NCBI GenBank assembly: GCA_017451385.1
Contig: JAFSPS010000011.1
Coordinates: forward strand, 1 to 64,000
Length of the DNA: 64,000 nucleotides
DNA from: Bacteroidales bacterium
GTDB taxonomy: Bacteria; Bacteroidota; Bacteroidia; Bacteroidales; P3
Direction: 5' to 3'
In this document: positions 1 through 8,611 of the stretch, piece by piece
Numbering within the stretch: position 1 is the first letter of the stretch
How the letters are laid out: every line of letters starts with the position of its first letter
The notes under the pieces: generated by a model
The model's input: the letters and a program-made list of their open reading frames with translations, nothing else
Databases searched by the model: none
Told to the model about the DNA's origin: nothing
Program-made: the position numbers and the translations under genes

Positions 1-302
1 ACCAGACACGTCTCGGCCTGCAAAATGACTATTAGAGCTTTTTCACAAGCCAACTTTTGCTATTCCCTTTTGAATCGCTCAAACCGCTTGCCCTGCTTGG
101 GTTATTGACGTGTCACAGCCTGCAAAATGACTATTAGACCTGCTTTTATCCGATATCGACTTGTCAGCCTTAAATTCAACTCGGTAGTGCGGCGTGTAGA
201 AAGGTAGGTGTTGACGTTTCCTGACCCTATGACGGTTGCGGTGGCTGCTTTGTGATGCAACCGTCGAAGGACGTATCTGTACGACTTAGATGACAGTTCG
301 TG
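1..302. other. Intergenic left edge with a direct repeat
   Basis: No gene is supported in this stretch. It holds two copies of a perfect 21-base repeat (16-36 and 118-138) and otherwise unstructured sequence. It is the 3' flank of the minus-strand peptidase gene that ends at 303, and no convincing terminator hairpin was seen. A gene could end or begin outside the window to the left. Confidence 0.6.
16..138. repeat. Two-copy direct repeat, about 21 bases, 102 apart
   Basis: The sequence GCCTGCAAAATGACTATT plus AGA occurs at 16-36 and again, identically, at 118-138. Just before each copy there is weaker similarity (ACGTCTC and ACGTGTC). The 81 bases between copies are not repeated. Because the first copy is at the window edge, further copies may lie to the left. 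Confidence 0.7.
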
Positions 303-1049
303 TTAATGACTGCTCACCACGATGTAGGGTTGCAGCTGCCACGGCTTGGGAGTCATCGGGCAGTGCCAGTTGTAGAAGAAGTGCACCAAAGGCACGCGTG
401 TCATGCCGTCACGCTTGCCGTCGGTGGTGTCGTAGGGGTCGGCCATAATCAGTGTGTCATCGTCGGAGAAAGTGGTGGTGCCGTTATCGTCATATCCGAT
501 GATTACAGTCCAATGCCCGCCCCATTCGGTCCAGCATACCATAATAGGATGGTGTTGCAGCAGCGTTTCTTTGAAGAAGGAGGCGGCACTGCCATAGTCG
601 TCAAATTGAGGGCGTATGTTGCCTACGGCCTGTATGCCGACGAGAGCTGTGTCGCTTAGTAGTGCGACGGTGTTGGCAGGATTGTAGCTTGTGGCATCGA
701 TGTGGAAGGCGGGATGCTGTGAGAAAAAGCGATAAATCTCGCCCACGTTGGTGCCGTAGTCGGTAAGGTGGCAGGCGGTGCCGGGCACGGTGTCGCCCCG
801 TTGGCTGTCGCAGTGCGTGTGCATCTTGTAGGATAGCGACTGCTCTGTCTCGTCGTCAATACCATAGTAGCGCATCACCATCAGTGCTGCGACGCATCCG
901 CAGGTGTAGTCGGTGGTCTGCTGCATGGTGGGGAAGTCGGATAGCATCACCGTGGCATCATCCTGTTGTGGCGAGTTGCAGGTGGTGAATAACAGTAGTA
1001 GCGTGGCGGCTTGAATTGTGGTGATGAAGGTATTGAGTATCTGTTTCAT
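303..1049 (-). CDS. C39-like cysteine peptidase family lipoprotein
   Basis: A 248-residue protein with an N-terminal lipoprotein signal (hydrophobic run, then LLFTTC with the lipidated Cys at residue 24). The motif TDYTCG places a candidate catalytic Cys at residue 50, followed by a helix-like stretch AALMVMRYYG. GGHWTVIIGYDD supplies the His at 179, and ADPYD the Asp at 204. This order is that of C39-like (papain-fold) peptidase domains, so a periplasmic or surface cysteine peptidase role is inferred; no substrate can be named. It is convergent with nothing and lies downstream of the acyl-CoA ligase on the same strand, separated from it by a hairpin, so it is probably transcribed separately. 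Confidence 0.7.
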   Translation of the reverse strand: MKQILNTFITTIQAATLLLLFTTCNSPQQDDATVMLSDFPTMQQTTDYTCGCVAALMVMRYYGIDDETEQSLSYKMHTHCDSQRGDTVPGTACHLTDYGTNVGEIYRFFSQHPAFHIDATSYNPANTVALLSDTALVGIQAVGNIRPQFDDYGSAASFFKETLLQHHPIMVCWTEWGGHWTVIIGYDDNGTTTFSDDDTLIMADPYDTTDGKRDGMTRVPLVHFFYNWHCPMTPKPWQLQPYIVVSSH

Positions 1050-1129
1050 TTTTGTTGTTTGTTTTTGACGACATTCAGGCTGCTGGTATGCTCTAATTCG
1101 TGTAACTCTTTGGTGGTGTGATAGATATT

Positions 1130-1167
1130 CAAAAGCGACAGAGTCTTATCGGTATCTGTCGCTTTTG
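1130..1167 (-). terminator. Intrinsic terminator after the acyl-CoA ligase
   Basis: A perfect 13-base stem, CAAAAGCGACAGA at 1130-1142 paired with TCTGTCGCTTTTG at 1155-1167, with a 12-base loop. It lies about 60 bases beyond the stop of the ligase gene on the minus strand. The arm ends in TTTT on both strands, so it may also act on plus-strand transcripts. Confidence 0.75.
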
Positions 1168-1228
1168 TTCGTGCAAGCGTGTTGCGTGATGATGGTCTGC
1201 GTGCGGTGGTTGTCACACTGCCGCCTAC

Positions 1229-3100
1229 CTATTCGTTTTTCTTTTTTCCGCCGATATTGATGGAAGGCAGCTCTATCTGGCGGAAGGCGGAGAGCCAGCC
1301 TTTATTCTGTTCGTCCTCTTTGCCGTAGATTTGTGCGATGAGTGTTTTGTATTTTGCTATCAGCACGTTGCGTTTCACTTTGAGGGTGGGGGACAGCATG
1401 CCGTTGGCGGTGGTCCACTCCTCGCTTACGAGGCGTATCTGCTTTATCTGTTCGTGAGGAGCGAACTGCGGATTCATCTCGTTGATGATGGATTGCATCT
1501 TGGCTTTCACTTCGGGCAGAGCAATGAGTTCGCTGTTGTCGCGGTAGTGCAGCTTATGTTTCAGCGCCCAGTAGTGCAGTGTGTTGAAGTTTGGCGAGAT
1601 GATGGCTGAAGCGAATTTCTCGTTTTCGCCCACCACCAGCACTTGGTCAATGTACTGCGATTCGCGCATCTTATTCTCCAGCACCTGCGGTGCGATATAT
1701 TTGCCTGCCGAGAGTTTGAAGATGTCTTTTTTGCGGTCGGTGATTTTGAGGTAGCGGTTGGCGACGAAGACGCCTACGTCGCCCGTGTGGAACCATCCTT
1801 CGTCGTCTATCACCTGACGGGTGTATTCGGGGTCTTTGTAGTAGCCCAGCATGACGTGAGGGCCGCGAGTGAGAATCTCGCCGTCGTCGGCAATCTTACA
1901 TTCTGTGCCGCTCAGCACGGGACCCACGGTGCCTATGCGCACGAGGCCATCGGCGGGGTTGTTGACAGCGATGACGGGAGCTGTCTCGCTGAGGCCGTAG
2001 CCCTCGTAGATGTTGAAGCCTGCAGCGGCGAAGAGGCGCACGAGGCGAGGCTGTATGCCGCTGCCGCCGCTGATGATGATGAAGCGGTTGCCACCGAATT
2101 TCTCGCGCCATTTGCTATACACCATGCGGTCGTAGAAGTACTGTTTGATTTGGTACCAGAGCGACATTTTTTTGACTATGCCGTAGTCGAAGCGCTCGCC
2201 ATGCTTGAATGCTTTGCTATAAATCTTTTTCCTGATGCCTTTGAGGTCTTTGCCTGCAGCATAGAGCTTGTCGTACATCATCTCCATCACGCGTGGCACA
2301 GCGCAGAAGGAGCGAGCGTGCACCTCGGCAATGTTCTGCATGATGGTGCCCATGCTTTCGGCATAGTAGATGCTCTGCCCCTTGTACTGGTAGTGGTAGT
2401 TCATGCTGCGTTCAAACACATGGTTGAGCGGCAGGAAACTGAGCACCGTGTAGCTGGAATCCATAGGGCTCACCTTGCTGTGGGCAAGGAAGTTGCTGCA
2501 GATGTTGCGGTGCGACAGCATCACGCCTTTGGGTGCTCCTGTGGTGCCACTGGTGTAGATGAGCGACATCCAGTCGTCGGGCTTGATGCTCTCTTTGCGT
2601 GCCTCGATGACCGACATGTATTTGTCGCGGTTGGCAATGCCGGCTTTGAGGATTTCCAGCATGTTGCGACGCCCTTCGATAGGCATGAGGGTGAATATGT
2701 CTGGCTGTTTCTCCATCTTGTCGAGGGCCGGCTTTATGTGGCTGAGCAGCACCTTGTTGTTGACGAAGATGGCGCGAGCCTCGCTGTGCTGGAAGATGTG
2801 CAGGTAGTTGTCAGCGCTGAGCGTGGGATATACTGGCACATGGATTAGTCCGCACATGGCGAGGGCCATGTCGCAGAAGTTCCATTCGGGGCAGTTGCCC
2901 GAGATGGTGATGATGCGGTCGCCTGGCTTGTAGCCCATCTCGCAGAAGCCGTAGGCGAGATAGTGGGCGTACTTGTAGTAGTCGTGGCTGCTGTAGCGCA
3001 CCCATTCTTTGCCCACTTTGCCGCAGAGGATGTCATCCTTGGGATAGTTCTCCACAAGGTGGTCCAGCAGGTCGAATGTGCGTGTTATTTCGTGTTGCAT
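1229..3100 (-). CDS. Long-chain fatty acid-CoA ligase (AMP-forming)
   Basis: A 623-residue AMP-binding enzyme that activates fatty acids to acyl-CoA. The ATP/AMP P-loop YTSGTTGAPKG lies near residue 182. EGYGLSETAPVI is the adenine-binding A5 motif, and GWFHTGDVG with KITDRKKDIFKLSAGKYI carries the ligase motif and hinge. The C-terminal part AFRQIELPSI is typical of the FAA1-type ligases of Bacteroidetes. The frame is open further upstream to 3160, but the ATG at 3100 gives the usual start MQHEITRTFDLL, and the extra residues have no family resemblance. No fatty acid gene lies beside it. Confidence 0.9.
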   Translation of the reverse strand: MQHEITRTFDLLDHLVENYPKDDILCGKVGKEWVRYSSHDYYKYAHYLAYGFCEMGYKPGDRIITISGNCPEWNFCDMALAMCGLIHVPVYPTLSADNYLHIFQHSEARAIFVNNKVLLSHIKPALDKMEKQPDIFTLMPIEGRRNMLEILKAGIANRDKYMSVIEARKESIKPDDWMSLIYTSGTTGAPKGVMLSHRNICSNFLAHSKVSPMDSSYTVLSFLPLNHVFERSMNYHYQYKGQSIYYAESMGTIMQNIAEVHARSFCAVPRVMEMMYDKLYAAGKDLKGIRKKIYSKAFKHGERFDYGIVKKMSLWYQIKQYFYDRMVYSKWREKFGGNRFIIISGGSGIQPRLVRLFAAAGFNIYEGYGLSETAPVIAVNNPADGLVRIGTVGPVLSGTECKIADDGEILTRGPHVMLGYYKDPEYTRQVIDDEGWFHTGDVGVFVANRYLKITDRKKDIFKLSAGKYIAPQVLENKMRESQYIDQVLVVGENEKFASAIISPNFNTLHYWALKHKLHYRDNSELIALPEVKAKMQSIINEMNPQFAPHEQIKQIRLVSEEWTTANGMLSPTLKVKRNVLIAKYKTLIAQIYGKEDEQNKGWLSAFRQIELPSINIGGKKKNE

Positions 3101-3265
3101 GAGTATGTTGTGTTGTATGTATGTTTCTGTTGTGGCTTTCAGAGCCTGTCGTCTCCTCACCGTTCACGGCAGGTGCCGCCAGTCATGCATCCCTTACAGC
3201 TTTGGCAACGCTTGTTTGCTTTTTTCTTCGGTTAGTGTCATGACTATGAGGATAAGAATAAATTG

Positions 3266-3273
3266 CAAAGGTA
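3266..3273 (-). promoter_or_regulatory. Bacteroidetes -7 box for acyl-CoA ligase
   Basis: TACCTTTG on the minus strand fits the consensus TAnnTTTG exactly and is followed by C as is common. No TTTG was found at the expected -33 distance, so only half of the promoter is supported. It would give a leader of roughly 160 bases. Confidence 0.4.
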
Positions 3274-3500
3274 ATCTTTTTTTCTAATATTGTCATTTTT
3301 TAACATATAAAGAGCGTTTGAATGCTTGTTTTTGGTTGTTATATTGTTTGTTGTGTGCGGAGGAATAAGGGCATTGGCGTGTCGGGAGAGACGCGTGTCG
3401 TAATCGTGCGACATGCCATAAAGGCGGAAAAAAGCATGTGCGTTTAGTACAATGAGAAATGGGATTTGTCAAATAATGCGGCGCGATATACTTTTTTTTG

Positions 3501-3508
3501 TACTTTTG
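3501..3508 (+). promoter_or_regulatory. Bacteroidetes -7 box for trkA
   Basis: TACTTTTG fits TAnnTTTG and lies 30 bases before the trkA start. There is no TTTG at the normal -33 distance; that position is GC-rich (GCGGCGCG), and the spacer is a run of T. Only the -7 box is supported. Confidence 0.4.
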
Positions 3509-3537
3509 CACGCGATTATTTTTGAGACACTACTATT

Positions 3538-4878
3538 ATGAATATCATCATTGCTGGCGATGGGGAAGTGGGTTTCTACCTTGCTAAGTCGCTTACGGAG
3601 CTCAACCATAGTATCACCGTCATAGACCCTCATTCCGATTTGCTGAAACGCCTTGAGAGCGAGTCGGACCTGCTGACGCAGGTGGGTGACGCCACATCGC
3701 CCGAGGTGCTGGAGAATGCTGGTGTGGCACAGTGCGACCTCTTCCTCGCCGTGATGCACGAGGAGTCTGTCAATCTCATGGCATGTATCATGGCTAAGAA
3801 GCTGAGGGCCAAGAAGACCGTGGCGCGCATCAGCAATGTGGAGCTGACAGCCTCGCGCCATCGGCAGATGTTGCAGGAGCTTGGCGTTGACGAGATGGTG
3901 TGTCCCGAGCGCATTGCTGCCAAGGAGATTACCAACCTGCTCAGCAACACCGTGGCTACCGAGTTTTTCGACTTCTCTGGCGGTCTGCTCACTATGAACC
4001 TCATGCGCCTTGACTCCAATTCGGCTGTGGTGGGTATGTCTATACGTGAAATCACGCAGACCTACAGTAATATACATGTGCGCATTGTCGCTGTGCTGCG
4101 GCATGGCGAGACAATCATCCCGCATGCCGACTTTGTGCCGCAGGCTGGCGACATGGTGTATATCATCAGCCGACCCAACCAGATGGAGGATGTCAAGCGC
4201 GTGGTGGGCAAGAGCGATTTCGCCATCAAGCGCGTGATGATTGCTGGAGGCGGACGCATAGGCCGTTTTGCCGCCATGACGCAGGAGGGCAAGATGGATG
4301 TCACGCTGGTGGAGGAGAACCGGCAGCGCTGTGAGCAGCTCAGCGGCGAGTTGCATCACACGCTGATAATTCATGGCGATGCCACCGATATGGACCTCAT
4401 GAAAGAGGAGGGTCTCTCGTCTGCCGATGCCTTCGTGGCTGTCACCAACTCGTCGGAGACCAACATCCTCACCTGCCTCCATGCCAAGCGGCTCGGGGTG
4501 CGGCGCACCATTGCCTTGGTGGAGAATACGGGTTTCATCACCCTCTCGCAGGATGTGGGCATAGACACTATCATCAACAAGAAGCTCATCACTGCCTCCT
4601 ACATAGCGCGCCTCATCGTCAAGGGGGATGCCGTGCGTAGCAAGTGGCTCAGCGGCACTAATGCCGAGCTCATAGAGTTCCGAGTACACAAACATTCGCC
4701 AGCCTCGCAGCATCCCATAGGCGAGTTGCGTATGCCCGATGGTGCTACGGTGGGCGGCATAGTGCGTGGCGGTGTGACTATAGTGCCGCGCCGCGACACA
4801 CAGCTGGAGGTGGACGACAACGTGGTGATGTTCATGTTTCCCCATGTGGTGGACCGTGTGGCACAACTCTTTGAATAA
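3538..4878 (+). CDS. trkA: Trk potassium uptake regulator TrkA
   Basis: A 446-residue cytoplasmic NAD-binding regulator of the Trk potassium channel. Two RCK (KTN) halves are visible. The first begins at residue 1 with GDGEVGFYLAKSL followed by VIDPHSD, and the second begins near residue 233 with IAGGGRIGRFAAM. Each half is followed by a RCK-C (TrkA_C) segment. Length and two-fold layout match TrkA. It heads a cluster with two trkH genes: the first starts 5 bases after its stop, so all three are probably one transcript. The start ATG is preceded by a promoter-like box. Confidence 0.95.
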   Translation: MNIIIAGDGEVGFYLAKSLTELNHSITVIDPHSDLLKRLESESDLLTQVGDATSPEVLENAGVAQCDLFLAVMHEESVNLMACIMAKKLRAKKTVARISNVELTASRHRQMLQELGVDEMVCPERIAAKEITNLLSNTVATEFFDFSGGLLTMNLMRLDSNSAVVGMSIREITQTYSNIHVRIVAVLRHGETIIPHADFVPQAGDMVYIISRPNQMEDVKRVVGKSDFAIKRVMIAGGGRIGRFAAMTQEGKMDVTLVEENRQRCEQLSGELHHTLIIHGDATDMDLMKEEGLSSADAFVAVTNSSETNILTCLHAKRLGVRRTIALVENTGFITLSQDVGIDTIINKKLITASYIARLIVKGDAVRSKWLSGTNAELIEFRVHKHSPASQHPIGELRMPDGATVGGIVRGGVTIVPRRDTQLEVDDNVVMFMFPHVVDRVAQLFE

Positions 4879-4883
4879 CGACA

Positions 4884-6365
4884 ATGCGAGGCTATGGTAG
4901 CATAATAGGTCGCAGTCTGCGAGAGCTGTTGCGCATGATTGGTTTGCTGCTCTTTGTGGAGCTGGCTGCAATGGTGCTGCCCCTCGTTGTGTCGCTGGTG
5001 GAAGGCGACGGCATGGTCTCCGCCTATGCCATGTCTATGGCTGTGATGTTTGCGGCGGGCTTGCTGTGCTTCGGATTGCGCGGACGCGGCAAGGTCAGCG
5101 TCATCCATGAGCGCGAGAGCTTCTTTATCACCAGCCTACTGTGGATTGTGCTGCCTCTTGCAGGAGCTCTGCCCTACCTGTTTGGCGGCATGGAGTTGAG
5201 TCCGCTTGATGCTATTTTTGAGTCTTTCAGTGGTTTCACCACTACGGGGTCCACTATTTTCTCGCATCCCGAGAGCCTTCCGCCCAGCCTTCTTGTGTGG
5301 CGTGCTGCCACGCAGTGGATTGGCGGCATGGGGCTGGTGCTTTTCGTTGTGGCGGTGTATGGAGGTTTGCGCATGGGCGGTGCCACGCTCTATGATGCCG
5401 AGTTCTCTGGCACAGCGCAGCGGAGGCTCCATCCCCACATAGCGCAGAGCGTGCGACGTATGCTGTCGGTCTATCTCTGCGCCACGCTGCTGCTCATGGC
5501 TCTCCTTCTGCTGCTGGGCAACAGATATATAGATGCTGTTTGCTATGCTTTCAGCACAGTCTCCACAGGAGGTTTTATGACCTCGTCGGCAGGTCTCACG
5601 CCGCTCTCCTCGTCCTCGTTGGCGGTGGTGACGGTATTCATGTTCACCAGCGGCATCAATCTTGCGTTGCTCTACAACCTTTTCACCCTCCGCTGGCGTC
5701 TGCTGCGCGACAGTAGCGAGTTTCGCACCTATGCCCTCATCTTCCTCGTTGCAGCCCTCCTCACGACGACGGTCTTTGTGTCCATAGGCAACGGCTTTGT
5801 CGCTTCTATCTCCTATTCCTTTTTCCATGTGGCGTCGGCCATCTCCACGTGTGGCTATTACATAGCGCCGCTGCCTTATTGGACCTTCGCAGTGGCTGTC
5901 ATAGTGTTCCCGCTGCTCTTTGTCGGTGCCATGTCGGGCTCTACAGGTGGCGGCATCAAGGTGAAGCGTGTCATGATAGTGATGCGCTATATCAGGAACT
6001 ATTTCACGCGCATGGTGCATCCTCATGCTGTGTTTGGTGTCAAGGTTGACGGCATGGTCATCAGCGACGACTACAACAACAAGGTCTTTGCCTTCGTGTT
6101 TCTCTACCTTGCCTTCGTGTTGGGTGGAGCCTTCATGCTCACTGTTGCTGGTGTTGACCTCTCGGCGGCTTTGGCGATGGCTGCCGCCAACATGGCCAAC
6201 CTTGGCCCTGCCGCCTTCTCTGGAGCTCTCGGCGTCAGCCTCTCCTACGAGGTCATGCCTGTGCTTGCCAAAATCACTCTCATGGTACTCATGGTCGCAG
6301 GGCGTATCGAGATTTTTGCCCTCGTGGCGTTGTTTTCACCCTCCTATTGGCGTCGTGGCAAATGA
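4884..6365 (+). CDS. trkH: Trk-type potassium channel subunit TrkH (copy 1)
   Basis: A 493-residue inner-membrane protein with about ten hydrophobic segments. It has the repeated pore-loop pattern of TrkH: SGFTTTGST near residue 115, FSTVSTGGF near 230, ASAISTCGY near 320 and MSGSTGGGIKV near 350. It would conduct potassium under control of TrkA. It follows trkA by 5 bases and overlaps the next trkH by four (ATGA), which points to translational coupling. The other trkH copy in the same cluster is clearly diverged, so this is not a recent duplication. Confidence 0.9.
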   Translation: MRGYGSIIGRSLRELLRMIGLLLFVELAAMVLPLVVSLVEGDGMVSAYAMSMAVMFAAGLLCFGLRGRGKVSVIHERESFFITSLLWIVLPLAGALPYLFGGMELSPLDAIFESFSGFTTTGSTIFSHPESLPPSLLVWRAATQWIGGMGLVLFVVAVYGGLRMGGATLYDAEFSGTAQRRLHPHIAQSVRRMLSVYLCATLLLMALLLLLGNRYIDAVCYAFSTVSTGGFMTSSAGLTPLSSSSLAVVTVFMFTSGINLALLYNLFTLRWRLLRDSSEFRTYALIFLVAALLTTTVFVSIGNGFVASISYSFFHVASAISTCGYYIAPLPYWTFAVAVIVFPLLFVGAMSGSTGGGIKVKRVMIVMRYIRNYFTRMVHPHAVFGVKVDGMVISDDYNNKVFAFVFLYLAFVLGGAFMLTVAGVDLSAALAMAAANMANLGPAAFSGALGVSLSYEVMPVLAKITLMVLMVAGRIEIFALVALFSPSYWRRGK

Positions 6366-7834
6366 AAAACGGAACGATATATACCGACATAAAGGCATCC
6401 CTCTGCTTCATGGGGTGGATGCTCGTGGCCGAAGGTGTAATGATGTTGCTATGCCTCATTCCGGCGTTCCATTTTCGTGATGGTACGGTTTCAGGCATTG
6501 CCGCGTCGGGATTGTTCACTGCAGCGGTGGGGGCTTTGCTCGTAGTGCACAACCATCGTCACCGCTCCATCACCGACCGCCGTATAGCATTCCTGTATGT
6601 GGTGTTGCTGTGGTTTGTCATGGCGCTCTTCGGCACTTTGCCGTTCCTTGCCACGGGTGCGTTGCGCTCGTTCAGCGAGGCCTATTTCGAGGCCATGTCG
6701 GGTTTCACCTCCACGGGAGCCACGGTGGTGGAGCATGTGCAGCTGCTACCCTCTTCGGTACTGCTATGGCGTAGCATGTCGCAGTGGATTGGCGGCTTCG
6801 GCATCATCCTGCTCGTCCTCGCAGTGATGCCTCGTTTGGGCATCAACAAGTATAGTCTCTATACCGCCTCAGCATCTATAGAGGACCCCACATCGACTTT
6901 CCTCAGCGACAACAGTATGTCCCTGCGTCGCATGACAGCCATCTATCTACTGCTTACGGCTATCTTCATCTGGCTCTTTCATCGTTCGGGCTTGCAGATG
7001 TGGGATGCCGTCAACCTTACGCTCACCAACATCTCGTCGGGCGGTTTCTCTATTTACGATACTGGCCTTGCGTGGCTCAGCCATACGCAGCAGTATCTCG
7101 TGGCGTTGGCGATGATTTTTGGCGGCATCAACTTCACTATGATATACCTCATCATATCCTTCCGCTGGAACAAGCTCGAGGGCAAGCGGGAGCAGGTGGC
7201 CTGCTATCTTGGCATGTTTGCCGTGGGAGCTGTGGTGGCTGTCTATGCTTTGCATTGGCGCATGGGCTATGATTGGGCAGATGCTGTGCGCATGGCTGTG
7301 GTGCAATCTGCCAGTGTCATCAGCACTACTGGTAGCCAAGTGGCGGATGCCTCGCAGTGGTGGACACCCGTCACGCTGCTCTTCGTCGTCATGGCTCTTG
7401 TGGGTGGCATGGCTGGCAGCACCTCGGGCGGCCTCAAGACGATGCGCCTGCTCATCCTTGTACGCAACGTGCGCACTATTTTGCGCAACCGTCTCCACCC
7501 TCATGCCGTGAATCCTGTGCGTCTCAATCATAATCCGGTGGCTCATTCGGTTATCAATAATGTCATGGTGCTGTTCTTTATCTATGCTTTTGTGGTCTTT
7601 GTAGGCATCTTTGCACTGATGCTCTGCGGTGAGAGAGGCAAGGACTCCATAGGTGCTATGGTGGGATGCATCTCTGGCTATGGCCCGCGTTTCGGTTTTG
7701 GCTCAACAGATGTTAGTTATGCTTCTTTCGCCACATCGAGCAAATGGATTTGTATTGTCACCATGCTTATGGGCCGCCTCGAATGTTTGACGCTTATGGT
7801 GTTGCTCTATCCGCGTTTCTGGCGTCGTCGTTAG
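6362..7834 (+). CDS. trkH: Trk-type potassium channel subunit TrkH (copy 2)
   Basis: A 490-residue membrane protein of the TrkH/KtrB family. The four pore signatures are SGFTSTGAT, LTNISSGGF, ASVISTTGS and MAGSTSGGLKTMR. The start at ATG 6362 overlaps the stop of the first trkH (ATGA), which is preferred over the in-frame start at 6347. Both proteins keep the glycines expected for the selectivity filter. Two different channel subunits sharing one trkA could differ in affinity or ion preference (inference). A strong promoter for the next gene lies just after its stop, so the operon probably ends here. Confidence 0.88.
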   Translation: MKNGTIYTDIKASLCFMGWMLVAEGVMMLLCLIPAFHFRDGTVSGIAASGLFTAAVGALLVVHNHRHRSITDRRIAFLYVVLLWFVMALFGTLPFLATGALRSFSEAYFEAMSGFTSTGATVVEHVQLLPSSVLLWRSMSQWIGGFGIILLVLAVMPRLGINKYSLYTASASIEDPTSTFLSDNSMSLRRMTAIYLLLTAIFIWLFHRSGLQMWDAVNLTLTNISSGGFSIYDTGLAWLSHTQQYLVALAMIFGGINFTMIYLIISFRWNKLEGKREQVACYLGMFAVGAVVAVYALHWRMGYDWADAVRMAVVQSASVISTTGSQVADASQWWTPVTLLFVVMALVGGMAGSTSGGLKTMRLLILVRNVRTILRNRLHPHAVNPVRLNHNPVAHSVINNVMVLFFIYAFVVFVGIFALMLCGERGKDSIGAMVGCISGYGPRFGFGSTDVSYASFATSSKWICIVTMLMGRLECLTLMVLLYPRFWRRR

Positions 7835-7853
7835 GTCCAAAAAAGTTTTTTAT

Positions 7854-7884
7854 TTTGCTATAAGAAAATAAATATTTAATTTTG
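7854..7884 (+). promoter_or_regulatory. Promoter for the NADAR-like gene
   Basis: TTTG at 7854-7857, 19 bases, then TAATTTTG at 7877-7884. Both boxes and the spacing match the Bacteroidetes primary sigma consensus. Transcription would begin near 7890 and give a leader of about 90 bases before the ATG at 7979. Confidence 0.65.
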
Positions 7885-7978
7885 CGGGATATAGTTAAAT
7901 ATGATTTATAGTTAAAGGTATTTGTTTCAGTGTGTTGTGCCGATATGGCATAATTTGAGTATGTAAAAAAACAAAGAA

Positions 7979-8518
7979 ATGAAGTTGGGTCATAGTATAA
8001 GGAGATGGTATGTTAGAATGCTTGTCCGTTCGGGCAAGGCCATTGATATTAAGCTGTCTGGCCGTTATCCGGCCGATGTGCTTAGCAATGTCAAAGGCAA
8101 TCATTTTGTATTCGACGGTGTTGACTGTGGCAGTATGGAGGCGTTCCTTCAGTCGCTAAAGAAAGAGGATGTGGAACAGCAGCGGCAGATAGCAGCCCTC
8201 AAAGGGCGTGATGCACGCAAGGCCGCCACAACCTCATGGCGTGCTACGCAGACGCTCTATTGGAAGGGTCATCCCATGAAGCGTCAGAGCGAAGAGTTCA
8301 TTCAGTTGGTGAGTGAAGCCTACGAGGCTCTCTATAGTCAGAGTGCACGTTTTCGCATGGGCTTGCATGCTTCCAAAGGCAAGCGTCTCTTTCATACGCA
8401 TGGCAAAAGCGACCCCACCAAAACCATCCTCACCGAGCGCGAGTTTTGCGACATACTCACTAAACTGCGCGAGCGTCATGCCGACGATGTACTCTTCGGA
8501 ATGGGCAGTCGTCATTAG
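7979..8518 (+). CDS. NADAR-like (YbiA/DUF1768-type) domain protein
   Basis: A 179-residue soluble protein. The core from about residue 38 reads LSNVKGNHFVFDG, then SMEAFLQSLK, QQRQIAALKGRDARKA, a Trp-rich middle (TLYWKG), and FRMGLHASKGKRLFHTHGK near the end. The order LSN, F-DG, S-E-QSLK, then L-H-G matches the NADAR fold of E. coli YbiA, whose members cleave N-glycosidic bonds in ADP-ribose-containing compounds, including ADP-ribosyl-guanine in some DarT systems. Assignment is by remembered motif order only. The gene stands alone, with its own promoter and terminator, and no DarT/DarG partner is visible. Confidence 0.55.
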   Translation: MKLGHSIRRWYVRMLVRSGKAIDIKLSGRYPADVLSNVKGNHFVFDGVDCGSMEAFLQSLKKEDVEQQRQIAALKGRDARKAATTSWRATQTLYWKGHPMKRQSEEFIQLVSEAYEALYSQSARFRMGLHASKGKRLFHTHGKSDPTKTILTEREFCDILTKLRERHADDVLFGMGSRH

Positions 8519-8569
8519 TCCCCTCTCATGGTGCGATGCCTATATTCTCTACCGGCTTAATGAATGGTT

Positions 8570-8611
8570 CCTCAAATAGGTCGATATAGGCCTTTTGAGG
8601 TTCTTTTTTTT
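8570..8611 (+). terminator. Intrinsic terminator after the NADAR-like gene
   Basis: CCTCAAA at 8570-8576 pairs with TTTGAGG at 8594-8600, with an inner GG/CC pairing, followed by TTC and a run of nine T (8603-8611). It lies about 50 bases after the stop codon. Confidence 0.7.

Larger units (their letters stand above)
3101..3537. other. Divergent intergenic region between acyl-CoA ligase and trkA
   Basis: No gene is seen in these 437 bases. The stretch holds promoter-like -7 boxes for both directions: CAAAGGTA at 3266-3273 (TACCTTTG on the minus strand, for the ligase) and TACTTTTG at 3501-3508 (plus strand, for trkA). The middle is AT-rich and unstructured. Confidence 0.6.

Noticed and set aside
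3469-4971. Long minus-strand open frame across trkA
   Set aside because: It is an antisense shadow of trkA, with high His content and no recognisable motif.
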